Notes: a model not told the origin generated them from the letters alone. A stretch of 64,000 bases of DNA from Rahnella woolbedingensis (GCF_003602095.1 NZ_RAHH01000004.1:184012-248011); one strand, 5' to 3'. Counted from the stretch's first letter, positions 27,407-37,311 are shown. Translations and numbers: made by a program.

Positions 27407-28858
27407 ATGCAAAGGTTAAATCGCCGTGACTTCCCTGGCCGTCAGCACCCGGACAAAATAATCCAGTTTGGTGAAGGTAACTTCCTGCGGGCATTTGTTG
27501 ACTGGCAAATCGACCTGCTAAATGAACATACCGATCTCGATGCGGGTATCGTAGTTATCCGCCCGATTGATACTGATTTTCCACCTTCACTGAGTACACA
27601 GGATGGTCTGTACACCACCATCATCAGCGGCCTGAACGAGCAGGGTGAAACGGTGCGTGATACCCGCATCATCCGTTCTGTTAACCGCGAAATTAATATC
27701 TATCATCAGTTTGATGAATATCTGGCGCTGGCCCGCGATCCGAATATTCGCTTTATGTTCTCTAATACTACTGAAGCCGGTATCAGCTTCGTCGAGAGCG
27801 ATCGTCTGGAAGATGCGCCTCCGGCCAGCTTCCCGGCCAAACTGACCCGTTTGCTGTTCGAACGTTTTAACCATTTCGACGGTGCTGCTGATAAAGGCTG
27901 GGTTCTGCTGCCGTGCGAACTGATCGACTACAACGGCGAAGCATTGCGGGAACTGGTGCTGCGTTACGCACAACTTTGGGCACTGCCGGCGGCATTCACG
28001 CAGTGGCTGGAAAACAGCAATACTTTCTGTTCAACGCTGGTTGACCGCATTGTGACCGGTTATCCGCGCAGCGAAGTCGACAGCCTGCAGGAAGAACTCG
28101 GCTATCAGGACAGCTTCTTTGACAGCGCCGAACACTTCTATCTGTTTGTCATTCAGGGGCCGAAAAGTCTGGCTCAGGAACTGCGTCTGGACAAACTGCC
28201 ACTGAATATCCGTCTGGTCGACGACATCAAGCCGTATAAAGAACGCAAAGTGGCGATCCTTAATGGCGCACATACCGCGCTGGTGCCGGTGGCATTCCTG
28301 GCAGGGTTGAATACTGTGGGCGAATCGATGAATGACCCACAAATCAGCCGCTTTGTCGAACTGGCCATCGCCGAGGAGATCTCGCCGGTGCTGGATTTAC
28401 CGCAGGATGAACTGACGTCCTTTGCCCAGGCTGTGCTCAGCCGTTTCCGCAATCCGTTCATCCAGCATCAGCTTTTGTCGATTGCCCTGAACGGTATGAC
28501 TAAATACCGCACGCGCATTTTGCCGCAGCTGCTGGCGAGCCAGGAAAAGAATCAGCTTCTGCCTCCGCGCCTGACCTTTGCGCTGGCGGCGTTACTGGCG
28601 TTTTACCGGGGTGAGCGTAACGGTGAGATGTATCCGCTTCAGGACGATGCACACTGGCTGAGCCGTTTCTCCGGACTGTGGAGTGATGTACGTAACGGCA
28701 GCCTGCCGTTAATCGGTCTGGTGGAAACCGTGCTGGCAGATGAAGAACACTGGGGACGTGACCTGAATACCGTGCCGGGTCTGACGGTGAAAGTGACCGA
28801 GCAATTGCAGGCGATTGAAGATCGCGGCATGCGTGATGCGTTGGCGGCTTACAGCTAA
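27407..28858 (+). CDS. uxaB: Tagaturonate reductase (altronate oxidoreductase)
   Basis: A 483-residue NAD-dependent polyol dehydrogenase of the mannitol dehydrogenase family. It reduces D-tagaturonate to D-altronate. The N-terminal dinucleotide fold starts [17 protein letters not shown]; the later [17 protein letters not shown] is the conserved catalytic stretch with lysine and asparagine/histidine residues. GTGAG precedes the ATG. It lies 142 bases after uxaC and ten before uxaA. Confidence 0.96.
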   Translation: MQRLNRRDFPGRQHPDKIIQFGEGNFLRAFVDWQIDLLNEHTDLDAGIVVIRPIDTDFPPSLSTQDGLYTTIISGLNEQGETVRDTRIIRSVNREINIYHQFDEYLALARDPNIRFMFSNTTEAGISFVESDRLEDAPPASFPAKLTRLLFERFNHFDGAADKGWVLLPCELIDYNGEALRELVLRYAQLWALPAAFTQWLENSNTFCSTLVDRIVTGYPRSEVDSLQEELGYQDSFFDSAEHFYLFVIQGPKSLAQELRLDKLPLNIRLVDDIKPYKERKVAILNGAHTALVPVAFLAGLNTVGESMNDPQISRFVELAIAEEISPVLDLPQDELTSFAQAVLSRFRNPFIQHQLLSIALNGMTKYRTRILPQLLASQEKNQLLPPRLTFALAALLAFYRGERNGEMYPLQDDAHWLSRFSGLWSDVRNGSLPLIGLVETVLADEEHWGRDLNTVPGLTVKVTEQLQAIEDRGMRDALAAYS

Positions 28859-28868
28859 GAGAGCAACT

Positions 28869-30359
28869 ATGCAAAGTATCATTCAAATTCATACCGCTGA
28901 TAACGTCGCTGTAGCTTTGCGCGATATTGAGGCGGGCGAACAGGTTGAAGCGGGCGGATATTCCGTGGTTCTGGCTCAGCCTGTGGCACGTGGTCACAAA
29001 TTTGCCCTGAAACCGATCGCGGCCGGGGAAAATATTGTGAAATACGGCCTGCCGATTGGCCATGCGCTGGCCGCGATTGAACCGGGTGTGCATATCCATT
29101 CACAAAACGGCAAAACCAATCTCAGCGATCTGGATGAATACCAGTATCAGCCGGATTTCGCCACCGTGCCGGAACAGATGGCGGATCGCGACGTGCAGAT
29201 CTTCCGCCGTAATAACGGTCAGGTCGGGATCCGTAACGAACTGTGGCTGATCCCGACCGTGGGCTGCGTCAACGGTATCGCGCGTCAGATCCAGTCACGT
29301 TTTCTGAAAGAAACCAATGACGCTGAAGGCATCGACGGCGTTTACCTGTTCACACACCCGTTTGGTTGCTCGCAACTGGGTGATGACCATGTAAACACCC
29401 GTACCATGTTGCAAAACATGGTACGTCATCCGAACGCGGGTGCCGTGCTGGTGATCGGCCTGGGTTGTGAAAACAATCAGGTGGACGTGTTCCGTGAAAC
29501 GCTGGGCGAAGTGGACGAAGAACGCGTGCGCTTCATGACGCTGCAAAAATTCGATGACGAAGTGGAAGCCGGACTGGAACGTCTGCGCGAACTGTATGCC
29601 GTGATGCGTGACGATAAACGCGTTCCGGGCAAACTCAGCGAGCTGAAATTTGGTCTGGAATGCGGCGGCTCCGATGGCCTGTCAGGCATCACTGCCAACC
29701 CGCTGCTGGGACGCTTCTCTGACTACGTAATCGCCAACGGCGGTACTTCCGTACTGACCGAAGTGCCGGAAATGTTTGGTGCCGAACGTATTCTGATGAG
29801 CCGCTGCCGCGATGAAGGCACGTTTGAGAAAACGGTTCACATGGTGAACGATTTCAAACAGTACTTCATCGAGCATAATCAGCCGATTTACGAAAACCCG
29901 TCTCCGGGTAACAAAGCCGGTGGTATCACCACGCTGGAAGAGAAATCGCTGGGCTGCACGCAGAAAGCCGGTCAAAGCCCGGTAATGGATGTGCTGAAAT
30001 ACGGCGAGCGCCTGACCACGCCGGGCCTGAACTTACTGAGTGCGCCGGGTAACGACGCCGTTGCCACCAGCGCGCTGGCGGGTGCCGGTTGTCATATGGT
30101 GCTGTTCAGTACCGGACGCGGCACGCCTTATGGTGGTTTTGTCCCGACGGTGAAACTGGCGACGAACAGCGAACTGGCGGCGAAAAAACCGCACTGGATC
30201 GATTTCGATGCCGGGCAACTGATCCACGATGTGAGTATGGATCATCTGCTGGGTGAGTTTGTCGATCTGATCGTGGCGATCGCGGATGGCCGTAAAGCCA
30301 AAAACGAAATCAATGATTTCCGCGAATTAGCGATCTTCAAAAGCGGCGTCACATTGTAA
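28869..30359 (+). CDS. uxaA: Altronate dehydratase
   Basis: The start at 28869 (MQSIIQIHTADNVAVALRD) matches E. coli UxaA; the longer frame upstream only overlaps uxaB. The 496-residue enzyme dehydrates D-altronate to 2-keto-3-deoxygluconate, with iron or manganese. Full-length similarity is evident, including FGLECGGSDGLSGITANP and the SLGCTQKAG motif. It has an N-terminal SAF domain and the UxaA-type catalytic domain. A strong terminator follows at 30384. Confidence 0.96.
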   Translation: MQSIIQIHTADNVAVALRDIEAGEQVEAGGYSVVLAQPVARGHKFALKPIAAGENIVKYGLPIGHALAAIEPGVHIHSQNGKTNLSDLDEYQYQPDFATVPEQMADRDVQIFRRNNGQVGIRNELWLIPTVGCVNGIARQIQSRFLKETNDAEGIDGVYLFTHPFGCSQLGDDHVNTRTMLQNMVRHPNAGAVLVIGLGCENNQVDVFRETLGEVDEERVRFMTLQKFDDEVEAGLERLRELYAVMRDDKRVPGKLSELKFGLECGGSDGLSGITANPLLGRFSDYVIANGGTSVLTEVPEMFGAERILMSRCRDEGTFEKTVHMVNDFKQYFIEHNQPIYENPSPGNKAGGITTLEEKSLGCTQKAGQSPVMDVLKYGERLTTPGLNLLSAPGNDAVATSALAGAGCHMVLFSTGRGTPYGGFVPTVKLATNSELAAKKPHWIDFDAGQLIHDVSMDHLLGEFVDLIVAIADGRKAKNEINDFRELAIFKSGVTL

Positions 30360-30383
30360 CCGGTCAGGATTGTCGTTAGAATG

Positions 30384-30417
30384 AAACGGCGTTTCAGTCA
30401 TGAGGCGCCGTTTTTTT
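30384..30417 (+). terminator. uxaA operon terminator
   Basis: Stem AAACGGCG/CGCCGTTT (30384-30391 and 30406-30413) running into seven T. Confidence 0.9.
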
Positions 30418-30485
30418 ATTTAAAAAATCGACGTAATTTCCACGTGATTTACACGAAAATCCTCCACGGATGAGATCCCGGACAA

Positions 30486-31049
30486 ATGACCTATTACTGG
30501 TTTGCCCAGTCAGTTGGTGTTCTGGCCTTCATGGTCGGCATCACGATGTTTTTCAACCGCAGCGACCGCCGCTTTAAACAACAACTTTCTGCCTACAGCG
30601 CCATTATCGGCGTGCATTTTCTGATGATGGGTGCAGCACCGGCGGGCATGAGCGCCTTGCTTAACTCACTGCGCACGCTGATTTCCCTGCGTACCCGTAA
30701 CCAGTGGATTATGGTGGTTTTCATCGTCCTCACGCTGGTGTTAGGGATTAGCCGCGCACATTACTGGGTGGAATTATTGCCGGTCGGCGCCACAGTCGTC
30801 AGTACCTGGGCGCTGTTTCGCACCAGCGGGCTGACCACGCGCTGCATTATGTGGTGCTCAACCTGCTGCTGGGTGGTGCACAATATCTGGCTCGGTTCGA
30901 TCGGTGGCTCGCTTATTGAAGGCAGTTTTCTGGTAATGAACGGTTTTAACATCATCCGTTTTCGCCGCCTGCAACTGCGCGGCATCGATCCGTTTGAGGT
31001 CGAGAAAAAGATCGTTCAGAAGATGGATGAAAATAAAGCAGCGGAGTGA
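30486..31049 (+). CDS. ygjV: YgjV family inner-membrane protein
   Basis: A 187-residue hydrophobic protein with about five membrane segments (from YYWFAQSVGVLAFMVGI) and a charged C-terminal tail. It resembles E. coli YgjV (183 aa), which is a neighbour of the uxa genes in E. coli as well. Members of this family (imm10/YgjV) have no known function. The start has a weak ribosome site. Confidence 0.85.
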   Translation: MTYYWFAQSVGVLAFMVGITMFFNRSDRRFKQQLSAYSAIIGVHFLMMGAAPAGMSALLNSLRTLISLRTRNQWIMVVFIVLTLVLGISRAHYWVELLPVGATVVSTWALFRTSGLTTRCIMWCSTCCWVVHNIWLGSIGGSLIEGSFLVMNGFNIIRFRRLQLRGIDPFEVEKKIVQKMDENKAAE

Positions 31050-31073
31050 GAGCCCACTCCGCCTGAAGCGAAT

Positions 31074-31805
31074 TTACTCATCTAATTTCAGCGGCGGCAG
31101 CTGGCCGAAAATGCTCAGTAAGCCTTCGCCCCAGCCTTTGCGGATCATGTCGAAATACGGGTGTGTTTCAGTGATCCGGTGCTGTTGCGCTGCGCTGAAG
31201 CTGTCCGTCGGATAGGTCATCACGTCCAGCGGCAGACCGACGGAAAGATTACTGCGCAGCGTAGAATCCATTGAAATAAGCGCACATTGCATCGCCTGAT
31301 CCAGCGCCGTGTCGTAGCTCAGCACGCGGTCAATAATCGGCTTGCCGTACTTACTTTCGCCAATTTGGAAATACGGCGTGTCATGTGTGGCTTCGATGAA
31401 ATTCCCCTGCGGATAAATGTGGAACAGCCGCAGTCCTTCCCCTTTTATCTGACCGCCGAGCAGCAGATTACAGCTGAAATCGGTGTTTCCGCCCTGATTC
31501 GTGCCGCTGTCACGGGCAATCACTTCCCGCACTGTTTCACCCAGCAGGCTGGCCGCGTCGTACAGCGACTTCACGTTCAGCAGGTTTTCCCGCTCATCGT
31601 CTACGCAGCGGCGGTGCAGCAGGCTGATAATGCTCTGTGTGGTCGCCAGATTCCCGGCACTTTGAATAACCAGCACGCGTTCATCGCTTTGATGAAAAAC
31701 ATGCAGTTTACGGAAAGTGGAAATATGGTCCACTCCGGCATTGGTGCGTGAATCGGATACAAACACCAGGCCAGAGGACAAGCGCATGGCCACACAGTAA
31801 GTCAT
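31074..31805 (-). CDS. Anbu proteasome-like peptidase
   Basis: A 243-residue Ntn hydrolase of the Anbu (ancestral bacterial proteasome) family. The catalytic threonine is residue 2, exposed by removal of Met (TYCVAMRLSSG). Asp18 in FVSDSR and Lys33 in FRKLH correspond to Asp17 and Lys33 of proteasome beta subunits. Anbu forms open-ring assemblies; its substrate is unknown. It is the last gene of an operon with an ATP-grasp, an alpha-E and a transglutaminase-like gene, the context typical of Anbu. Spacing to the previous gene is 25 bases, with AGGAAG before the ATG. Confidence 0.93.
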   Translation of the reverse strand: MTYCVAMRLSSGLVFVSDSRTNAGVDHISTFRKLHVFHQSDERVLVIQSAGNLATTQSIISLLHRRCVDDERENLLNVKSLYDAASLLGETVREVIARDSGTNQGGNTDFSCNLLLGGQIKGEGLRLFHIYPQGNFIEATHDTPYFQIGESKYGKPIIDRVLSYDTALDQAMQCALISMDSTLRSNLSVGLPLDVMTYPTDSFSAAQQHRITETHPYFDMIRKGWGEGLLSIFGQLPPLKLDE

Positions 31806-31830
31806 AAAAAATCTTCCTCAGGCGTCAGGT

Positions 31831-32625
31831 TTATTGTGGCACGTCGAGCATCGCAACGGCTGCGACAGTACGCATGTCTTCGCTGCCTCCACCCAACCGG
31901 ATACCGCGGACCGGGCATGCATCAAGATAATCTATGCCGATAGCCAGTTTCAAATGCTGATTCGGTTTACAGGTATTGTTGGTGACATCAAAGCTCTGCC
32001 AGCGGTTATCCAGCCAGGCTTCCGCCCAGGCATGCATCGCCACATGCGTTGAATCTTGCGAATAAAGATAGCCGCTGACATAGCGCGCCGGAATACCCAG
32101 ACTGCGGCAACAGGCGAGGAAAACGTGGGTGTGATCCTGACAAACGCCGGTTTGCGCCGAAAAAGCCTGCGACGCGCTGTCTTTCACCGTGGTGCTGCCG
32201 GGGTTGTAAGGCATTTTCAGCAGCAGCTCGCCCATCAGATTGCACAGACTTTCGTGCTGAGCCTGCGGGCGGTAATAACGGCTGGCGAAATCCCGGATCG
32301 CCCCGTCGGCTTGCGTCAGCGGGCTGGTCCTTAAAAACACCAGCGGCGAAAGATGCCCGGTATTATCGTCTTCCATATTGTCTTCAATCTCGACCACGCC
32401 GTTGGCGACAATGGTAATCGCCTGATGGGGCTGATCGAGGGTGAGAACATGCAGCACATTGCCGTAAGCATCCAGCGTGCGGGTGGCGTATTCCGGTAAG
32501 GTCAGATCCCAGGACAAAATCTTCTGATGGCTGGAATCCTGCGGCGTAAGGCGCAGATATTGCGTGCTGTGCTTGACCTGCTGCGCGTAGCTGTAATGCG
32601 TCTGATGCGAGACATTCAGTTTCAT
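31831..32625 (-). CDS. Transglutaminase-like cysteine peptidase of the Anbu operon
   Basis: A 264-residue protein. The N-terminal beta domain (MKLNVSHQTHYSYAQQV) is the one that precedes bacterial transglutaminase-like cores. The catalytic triad is in place: Cys162 (TGVCQDHTH), His198 (VAMHAWAEAW) and Asp213 (SFDVTNN). It is likely a peptidase or amidase. It overlaps the alpha-E gene by one base and lies just upstream of Anbu. Confidence 0.92.
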   Translation of the reverse strand: MKLNVSHQTHYSYAQQVKHSTQYLRLTPQDSSHQKILSWDLTLPEYATRTLDAYGNVLHVLTLDQPHQAITIVANGVVEIEDNMEDDNTGHLSPLVFLRTSPLTQADGAIRDFASRYYRPQAQHESLCNLMGELLLKMPYNPGSTTVKDSASQAFSAQTGVCQDHTHVFLACCRSLGIPARYVSGYLYSQDSTHVAMHAWAEAWLDNRWQSFDVTNNTCKPNQHLKLAIGIDYLDACPVRGIRLGGGSEDMRTVAAVAMLDVPQ

Positions 32626-33566
32626 TATTGAGCCTCCAGATAGGTTTGATGAATGCTCTCAGCGATGGCATTGGTCTGGTCAAGGAACTGCATTAACCAG
32701 GGGCTGAGGCCCATCTCGACGATCTCTTCCATTTCGGTGAAACGCAGCTGAGCGTGAAGGGTATGAACGCGGCGGCGGGGCAGATTGCCCGCGGTTCCGC
32801 CGATTTCTTCCAGCTGTTCGGCCATGATTTCGATACAGGAAAGCAACGAGCGCGGTAACTCGCGGCGCAGAACCAGCAGTTCCGCAATGCGCTTCTGGCT
32901 GAGTTGCTGTTTGTATAACGTGTGGAACGCTTCGCGGGCGCTGACGGCGCGTAGCAGCGTGTCCATCCGGTAGTATTCACGCACCGGATCTTCATCGGCG
33001 TTCAGCAGCTGATTTTTGGCATCCAGCAGGCGCGCGGTACTGTCTGCACGTTCGAGCATGGTGCCGAGGCGGATGAAGTTCTGTGCATCGCTGCGCAAAA
33101 GGGTGCCGAACATCGCGCCGCGAAACAGATGTGAGCGCTCCTTAACCCAGTCGAAGAAAGAGTCTGCACCGGCGGAACCGACTCCCTGACGGCGGATCAG
33201 TTTCATCTCAATCCAGGTGGCATTAATGCTTTCCCAGACTTCTGATGACAGGCTGCCGCGCACCGCATGGGCATTGTTCCAGGCCATTTGCAGACAGCTG
33301 AAAATACTGCTGTGGTTAAAACTGTCTAGCGCAAAAAAGTTGAGCAGATTGCTCATCGTCTCCTGCGGGTAGTGTTCGTTGAAAAGTGTCCGGGTGCCGG
33401 TCATGGTCAGCGGTACCAGCAGGTCATTGTTTTCATCGCGTGCATTTACATCGCGAATCGACATCATCGACAGCTTGTTGGTCACGTCCAGCAGGCGGGC
33501 GATATTCTCGGCGCGTTCCAGATAACGCGCCATCCAGTACAGTTCGCTGGCTGTTCTGCTTAGCAT
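32625..33566 (-). CDS. Alpha-E domain protein of the Anbu operon
   Basis: A 313-residue all-helical protein of the alpha-E family (COG2307). Conserved N-terminus MLSRTASELYWMARYLERAE. It has no known enzymatic activity and nearly always accompanies the circularly permuted ATP-grasp, with which it overlaps by seven bases here. It is thought to act as a partner or scaffold for the ligase. Confidence 0.92.
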   Translation of the reverse strand: MLSRTASELYWMARYLERAENIARLLDVTNKLSMMSIRDVNARDENNDLLVPLTMTGTRTLFNEHYPQETMSNLLNFFALDSFNHSSIFSCLQMAWNNAHAVRGSLSSEVWESINATWIEMKLIRRQGVGSAGADSFFDWVKERSHLFRGAMFGTLLRSDAQNFIRLGTMLERADSTARLLDAKNQLLNADEDPVREYYRMDTLLRAVSAREAFHTLYKQQLSQKRIAELLVLRRELPRSLLSCIEIMAEQLEEIGGTAGNLPRRRVHTLHAQLRFTEMEEIVEMGLSPWLMQFLDQTNAIAESIHQTYLEAQ

Positions 33567-35011
33567 GCGTCATCCTCCGTCGGATTTTCTTCCAGTACCC
33601 AGGTGTCTTTGGTGCCACCGCCTTGGGATGAGTTCACGACCAGTGAACCTTCCGCCAGCGCCACGCGGGTTAATCCGCCTGGCACCAGACGGATTTCCGC
33701 ACCGGTCAGTGCGAAAGGTCGCAGGTCGATATGGCGTGGTGCCAGTCCGTTGCCGACAAATGTCGGGCAGGTGGAAAGCGCCAGCGTTTCCTGGGCAATG
33801 TAGTTTTCCGGGCGGGCATGCAGTAATTCGCGAAAGCGTTCAATTTCGGCTTTGCTGGCCGTCGGGCCAATCAACATGCCGTAACCGCCGGCGCCATGAA
33901 CCTCTTTCACCACCATTTTTTCCAGATTCGCCAGCACGAAAGACAGATCACTTTCCTTACGGCATTGCCAGGTTGGCACGTTATTAAGGATCGGATCTTC
34001 GGCCAGATAGTAGCGGATCATCTCCGGCACATACGGATAGATAGATTTGTCATCCGCCACGCCGGTGCCGATCGCATTCGCCAGCACGACGCCACCGGCG
34101 CGATACACTGAAAGCAGGCCGGGAACGCCGAGCATCGAATCGGCGCGGAACGCCAGCGGATCGAGGAACGCATCGTCAATGCGCCGGTAAATCACATCAA
34201 TTTTGCAGGGTCCGGCGGTAGTGCGCATAAACACCGCACCGTCTTTGACGAACAAATCGACGCTTTCTACCAGTTCCACGCCCATTTGCTGCGCGAGGAA
34301 ACTGTGCTCGAAATACGCGCTGTTAAAGCGGCCAGGCGTCAGCACTACGACGGTCGGATCGTTGACCGGCGTGCTTTCACGCAGCGTTTGTAGCAAGTGG
34401 GAAGGATAGCGGGAAACCGGCGCGATACGCTGCTCGGCAAACAGTTCGGGGTATAACCGCATCATCATTTTGCGGTTTTCCATCATGTAAGAAACGCCGG
34501 ACGGTGTGCGCAGGTTGTCTTCCAGCACGTAATATTCACCATCGCCGCCACGCACCATGTCGGTTCCGGCAATGTGGGCGTACGTATCGCGGTGCAGATC
34601 GATACCCTGCATACAGGGCTGATACTGATCGTTGGCCAGCACCTGCTCGGCGGGTACGATCCCGGCTTTGAGGATCTTCTGGTCGTGATAAATATCATGC
34701 AGAAAAGCATTCAGCGCCTGAACCCGCTGGCGGATCCCCTGGTCGAGCATCTGCCATTCGCTGGCCGGAATAATACGCGGCACGCTGTCGAACGGGATCA
34801 GCCGTTCCGCACCATCATCTTCGCCGTAAACGTTAAAGGTAATTCCCACCCGATGGAACAACAGCGCGGCTTCTTCTTTTTTGCGCTGAACTGCCTGTTG
34901 ATCGGCTTGCTGCAACCACTGCCAGTAGGCCTGATAATGGCTGCGGTGTGTCCCTTCAGCCATGAGCATCTCATCAAAAAAGGGTGAATCGGAAAGGTCA
35001 ATCTTGATCAT
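33560..35011 (-). CDS. Circularly permuted ATP-grasp peptide ligase-like protein
   Basis: Start placed at 35011 (MIKIDLSDSPFFDEML), preceded by GAGGT; the frame extends 16 codons further upstream. About 483 residues of the COG2308 circularly permuted ATP-grasp family. ATP-grasp signatures include VVKEVHGAGGYGMLIGP and LRTPSGVSYMMENR. Such enzymes are predicted to form amide bonds between peptides or amino acids. First gene of the Anbu operon, so ligation, trimming and proteolysis functions are co-expressed. Confidence 0.92.
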   Translation of the reverse strand: MIKIDLSDSPFFDEMLMAEGTHRSHYQAYWQWLQQADQQAVQRKKEEAALLFHRVGITFNVYGEDDGAERLIPFDSVPRIIPASEWQMLDQGIRQRVQALNAFLHDIYHDQKILKAGIVPAEQVLANDQYQPCMQGIDLHRDTYAHIAGTDMVRGGDGEYYVLEDNLRTPSGVSYMMENRKMMMRLYPELFAEQRIAPVSRYPSHLLQTLRESTPVNDPTVVVLTPGRFNSAYFEHSFLAQQMGVELVESVDLFVKDGAVFMRTTAGPCKIDVIYRRIDDAFLDPLAFRADSMLGVPGLLSVYRAGGVVLANAIGTGVADDKSIYPYVPEMIRYYLAEDPILNNVPTWQCRKESDLSFVLANLEKMVVKEVHGAGGYGMLIGPTASKAEIERFRELLHARPENYIAQETLALSTCPTFVGNGLAPRHIDLRPFALTGAEIRLVPGGLTRVALAEGSLVVNSSQGGGTKDTWVLEENPTEDDAC

Positions 35012-35173
35012 CATCACCTCACAAACTGGACAGGCCGCAATTGAATCGTTCAATAACAATGAAGATCAGGCATAAAGTGTGCCAGCGTGCAAAACGGGCA
35101 GGAAATCAGGGGAAATGAGGAAGGTCTGCTTAATTATAGAGCGGAAAAGGGTTTCTTTGCCTGAAAATGGGGC

Positions 35174-35198
35174 AAAAAAAACCAGCCCGCAGGCTGGT
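35174..35198 (-). terminator. ridA terminator
   Basis: Minus-strand stem ACCAGCC/GGCTGGT with loop of four, followed by eight T (35174-35181), about 20 bases after ridA. Confidence 0.88.
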
Positions 35199-35219
35199 CT
35201 GGTGCATCGCTGGCGCGGA

Positions 35220-35606
35220 TTAACGGCGAACGGCGATAGCTTCGATTTCGATTTTCACGTCTTTTGGCAGACGGGCCACTTCAACACACGAGCGCGCCGG
35301 GAACGAAGCTTTATGTTCAGTGAAGAACGCTTCGTAAGTGGCGTTAACGGTGGCGAAGTCATTCAGATCTTTCACGAAAACGGTGGTTTTCACGATGTCT
35401 GAAACTTTCAGGCCAGCGGCTTCAACGATCGCTTGTACGTTTTCCAGTGACTGACGCGCCTGCGCAGCGATATCGTCAGCTACCGCGCCGGTTTTTGGAT
35501 CCACAGGGATCTGGCCGGAAGTGATGATCATGCTGCCCAGATCCACGCCCTGAACGTAAGGACCGATAGCGGCAGGGGCGTTTTCAGTGCTGATTTCGCG
35601 GGACAT
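35220..35606 (-). CDS. ridA: 2-iminobutanoate/2-iminopropanoate deaminase RidA
   Basis: A 128-residue protein of the Rid family, the same length and sequence type as E. coli RidA. It hydrolyses reactive enamine/imine intermediates from PLP enzymes such as threonine dehydratase. The key Arg105 is in SFPARSCVEVARLP. AGGAG precedes the ATG. It is downstream of pyrI on the same strand, as in E. coli. Confidence 0.96.
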   Translation of the reverse strand: MSREISTENAPAAIGPYVQGVDLGSMIITSGQIPVDPKTGAVADDIAAQARQSLENVQAIVEAAGLKVSDIVKTTVFVKDLNDFATVNATYEAFFTEHKASFPARSCVEVARLPKDVKIEIEAIAVRR

Positions 35607-35659
35607 AATGTCTCCTGATTATGAGTGATGGGGAACGAGATGTGCGCCAGTATAATCGC

Positions 35660-36124
35660 TCAGTCGTTATTCAGCACCACCTGATGCTCAAACTCTTTCT
35701 CGCAGTATTTGCATTTCAGGTGCACGCCGTCTGCGCGCTGTTTCACCGCAAAGCTGGAATCCACTGGTTCAAAGCGGCTGATGCAGTTGCCGTTCGGACA
35801 GCGCAGAACGCCGACAATGCGATCCGGCAGCGTCGGCATCAGCTTTTTCACCACGTCATAATTGTCGATGCGGTTCACTGTCGCACGCGGGGCATACACC
35901 GCCAGCTGATTGACCTGCTCATCGGTGAGGAAGGTGTTCTCGATTTTGATGATGTCTTTGCGGCCCAGCTCGCCGGAAGGCAGATTCAGGCCGACGGTCA
36001 CGCGCTGGTCAGTTTGGGTAAACTTGAACAGCGACAGCAATTTAAACCCGATTTGCGCCGGAATATGGTCGATAACGGTACCGCATTTGATCGCTTCAAC
36101 CTGAAGTTTATTGTCGTGAGTCAT
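35660..36124 (-). CDS. pyrI: Aspartate carbamoyltransferase regulatory chain
   Basis: A 154-residue regulatory subunit of ATCase, binding CTP/UTP and ATP at the N-terminal domain ([19 protein letters not shown]) and zinc at the C-terminal domain through four Cys (CPNGNC and CKYC). It is 19 bases after pyrB and co-translated as the pyrBI operon. E. coli length is 153. Confidence 0.97.
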   Translation of the reverse strand: MTHDNKLQVEAIKCGTVIDHIPAQIGFKLLSLFKFTQTDQRVTVGLNLPSGELGRKDIIKIENTFLTDEQVNQLAVYAPRATVNRIDNYDVVKKLMPTLPDRIVGVLRCPNGNCISRFEPVDSSFAVKQRADGVHLKCKYCEKEFEHQVVLNND

Positions 36125-36143
36125 AATCGTTTTCTCCTCAAGT

Positions 36144-37079
36144 TTACTGTGCAGTGTCTGCGTTCAGAACCAGCGCCAGCAAAGCCTGACGCGCAAAAAT
36201 CCCGTTACCGGCCTGCTGGAAATACCAGGCGTAAGGCGTTTTATCAACGTCTGGTGTAATTTCATCGATACGTGGCAGCGGATGCAGCACTTTCAGGTGC
36301 GGCTGAGCGTTCGTCAGGTCGGCAGCTCGCAGGACAAACTGCGCTTTCACGTTGGCGTATTCCGACGGATCCAGACGCTCTTTCTGCACGCGGGTCATGT
36401 ACAGAATGTCGATTTCTGACACCACTTCATCAATGCTGGTGTGCAGACTGTATTCGATGCCTTTCTCTTCGAGCAACGACAGAATATAGCCCGGCATCGC
36501 CAGCGCATCTGGCGCGATGAAGTAGAAGCGGTTGCCATTAAATTTCGCCAGCGCCTGTGCCAGGGAATGCACCGTGCGGCCATACTTCAGATCGCCGACC
36601 ATGGCGATTTTGATGTTATCCAGACGCCCCTGCGTTTCCTGAATAGTGAATAAATCCAGCAAGGTCTGGGTCGGATGCTGGTTAGCACCGTCACCGGCGT
36701 TCAGCACCGGAATGCAGCCGGAGAATTCAGTCGCCAGGCGCGCCGCACCTTCCTGCGGATGGCGCATGACAATCGCATCCACATAGGTGCTGATGACCGA
36801 AATCGTGTCGGCCAGCGTTTCGCCTTTTTTACCGAGCGAGGTATTGCTGCTGTCGGAGAAACCGACCACCGAGGCGCCCAGACGATGCATCGACGTTTCA
36901 AACGACAAACGCGTACGGGTTGAGGCTTCGAAGAAACAACTGGCGATCACTTTGTGTTTCAGCAATTCCGGCTGCGGATTGGCTTTCAGGCTGGCAGCGG
37001 TGTCCAGCACCAGCTCCAGCTCCTCGCGGCTGAGATCGTTGATAGAAATGATGTCTTTCTGATACAGCGGATTGGCCAT
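36144..37079 (-). CDS. pyrB: Aspartate carbamoyltransferase catalytic chain
   Basis: The start at 37079 ([17 protein letters not shown]) has AGGAG seven bases upstream and matches E. coli; a longer frame begins 13 codons earlier. The 311-residue enzyme joins carbamoyl phosphate to aspartate in pyrimidine synthesis. The carbamoyl-phosphate site STRTR is at about 53-57; HPLPR is near the C-terminus. Expression is controlled by the pyrL leader and attenuator. Confidence 0.97.
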   Translation of the reverse strand: MANPLYQKDIISINDLSREELELVLDTAASLKANPQPELLKHKVIASCFFEASTRTRLSFETSMHRLGASVVGFSDSSNTSLGKKGETLADTISVISTYVDAIVMRHPQEGAARLATEFSGCIPVLNAGDGANQHPTQTLLDLFTIQETQGRLDNIKIAMVGDLKYGRTVHSLAQALAKFNGNRFYFIAPDALAMPGYILSLLEEKGIEYSLHTSIDEVVSEIDILYMTRVQKERLDPSEYANVKAQFVLRAADLTNAQPHLKVLHPLPRIDEITPDVDKTPYAWYFQQAGNGIFARQALLALVLNADTAQ

Positions 37080-37131
37080 AGTCATTCTCCTGTTCTTAAC
37101 GCGTAAAAAGTGGGGCACTCAAATTCCGGAC

Positions 37132-37157
37132 AAAAAAAAGCCCCTCATTGAGGGGCT
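37132..37157 (-). terminator. pyrBI attenuator
   Basis: Minus-strand hairpin GCCCCTC-ATTGA-type stem GCCCCTCAATGAGGGGC (37140-37156) followed by eight T (37132-37139). It overlaps the end of pyrL, the layout needed for UTP-sensitive, ribosome-coupled attenuation. Confidence 0.93.
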
Positions 37158-37258
37158 TTCAGTAATACGGTAATACCACGGAAGAACAACGGCAGCGGGC
37201 TGCCTGATGGCACGGTGTTTGGTCGATCATCTGAGCACAAAACGTGGCGATTGTTCAT
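37145..37258 (-). CDS. pyrL: pyrBI leader peptide
   Basis: A 37-codon frame beginning MNNRHVLCSDD and ending TVLLKAPQ. Its stop codon lies inside the attenuator stem. A stretch rich in U in the mRNA (codons for PLPLFFRGI) precedes the attenuator, the place where RNA polymerase stalls at low UTP in E. coli. Sequence differs from E. coli PyrL, as leader peptides do, but position and role agree. GGGAGAA precedes the ATG. Confidence 0.88.
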   Translation of the reverse strand: MNNRHVLCSDDRPNTVPSGSPLPLFFRGITVLLKAPQ

Positions 37259-37275
37259 GGGTTCTCCCGGCAAAT

Positions 37276-37311
37276 TGTGGCGCATTATACGCGCGTCGCT
37301 GACGACATCAA
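37276..37311 (-). promoter_or_regulatory. pyrBI promoter with UTP-sensing start
   Basis: Minus-strand -35 TTGATG (37306-37311) and -10 TATAAT (37284-37289), 16 bases apart. The predicted transcript starts AATTTG at 37276, the same initial sequence on which E. coli pyrBI undergoes UTP-dependent slippage. Confidence 0.85.
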
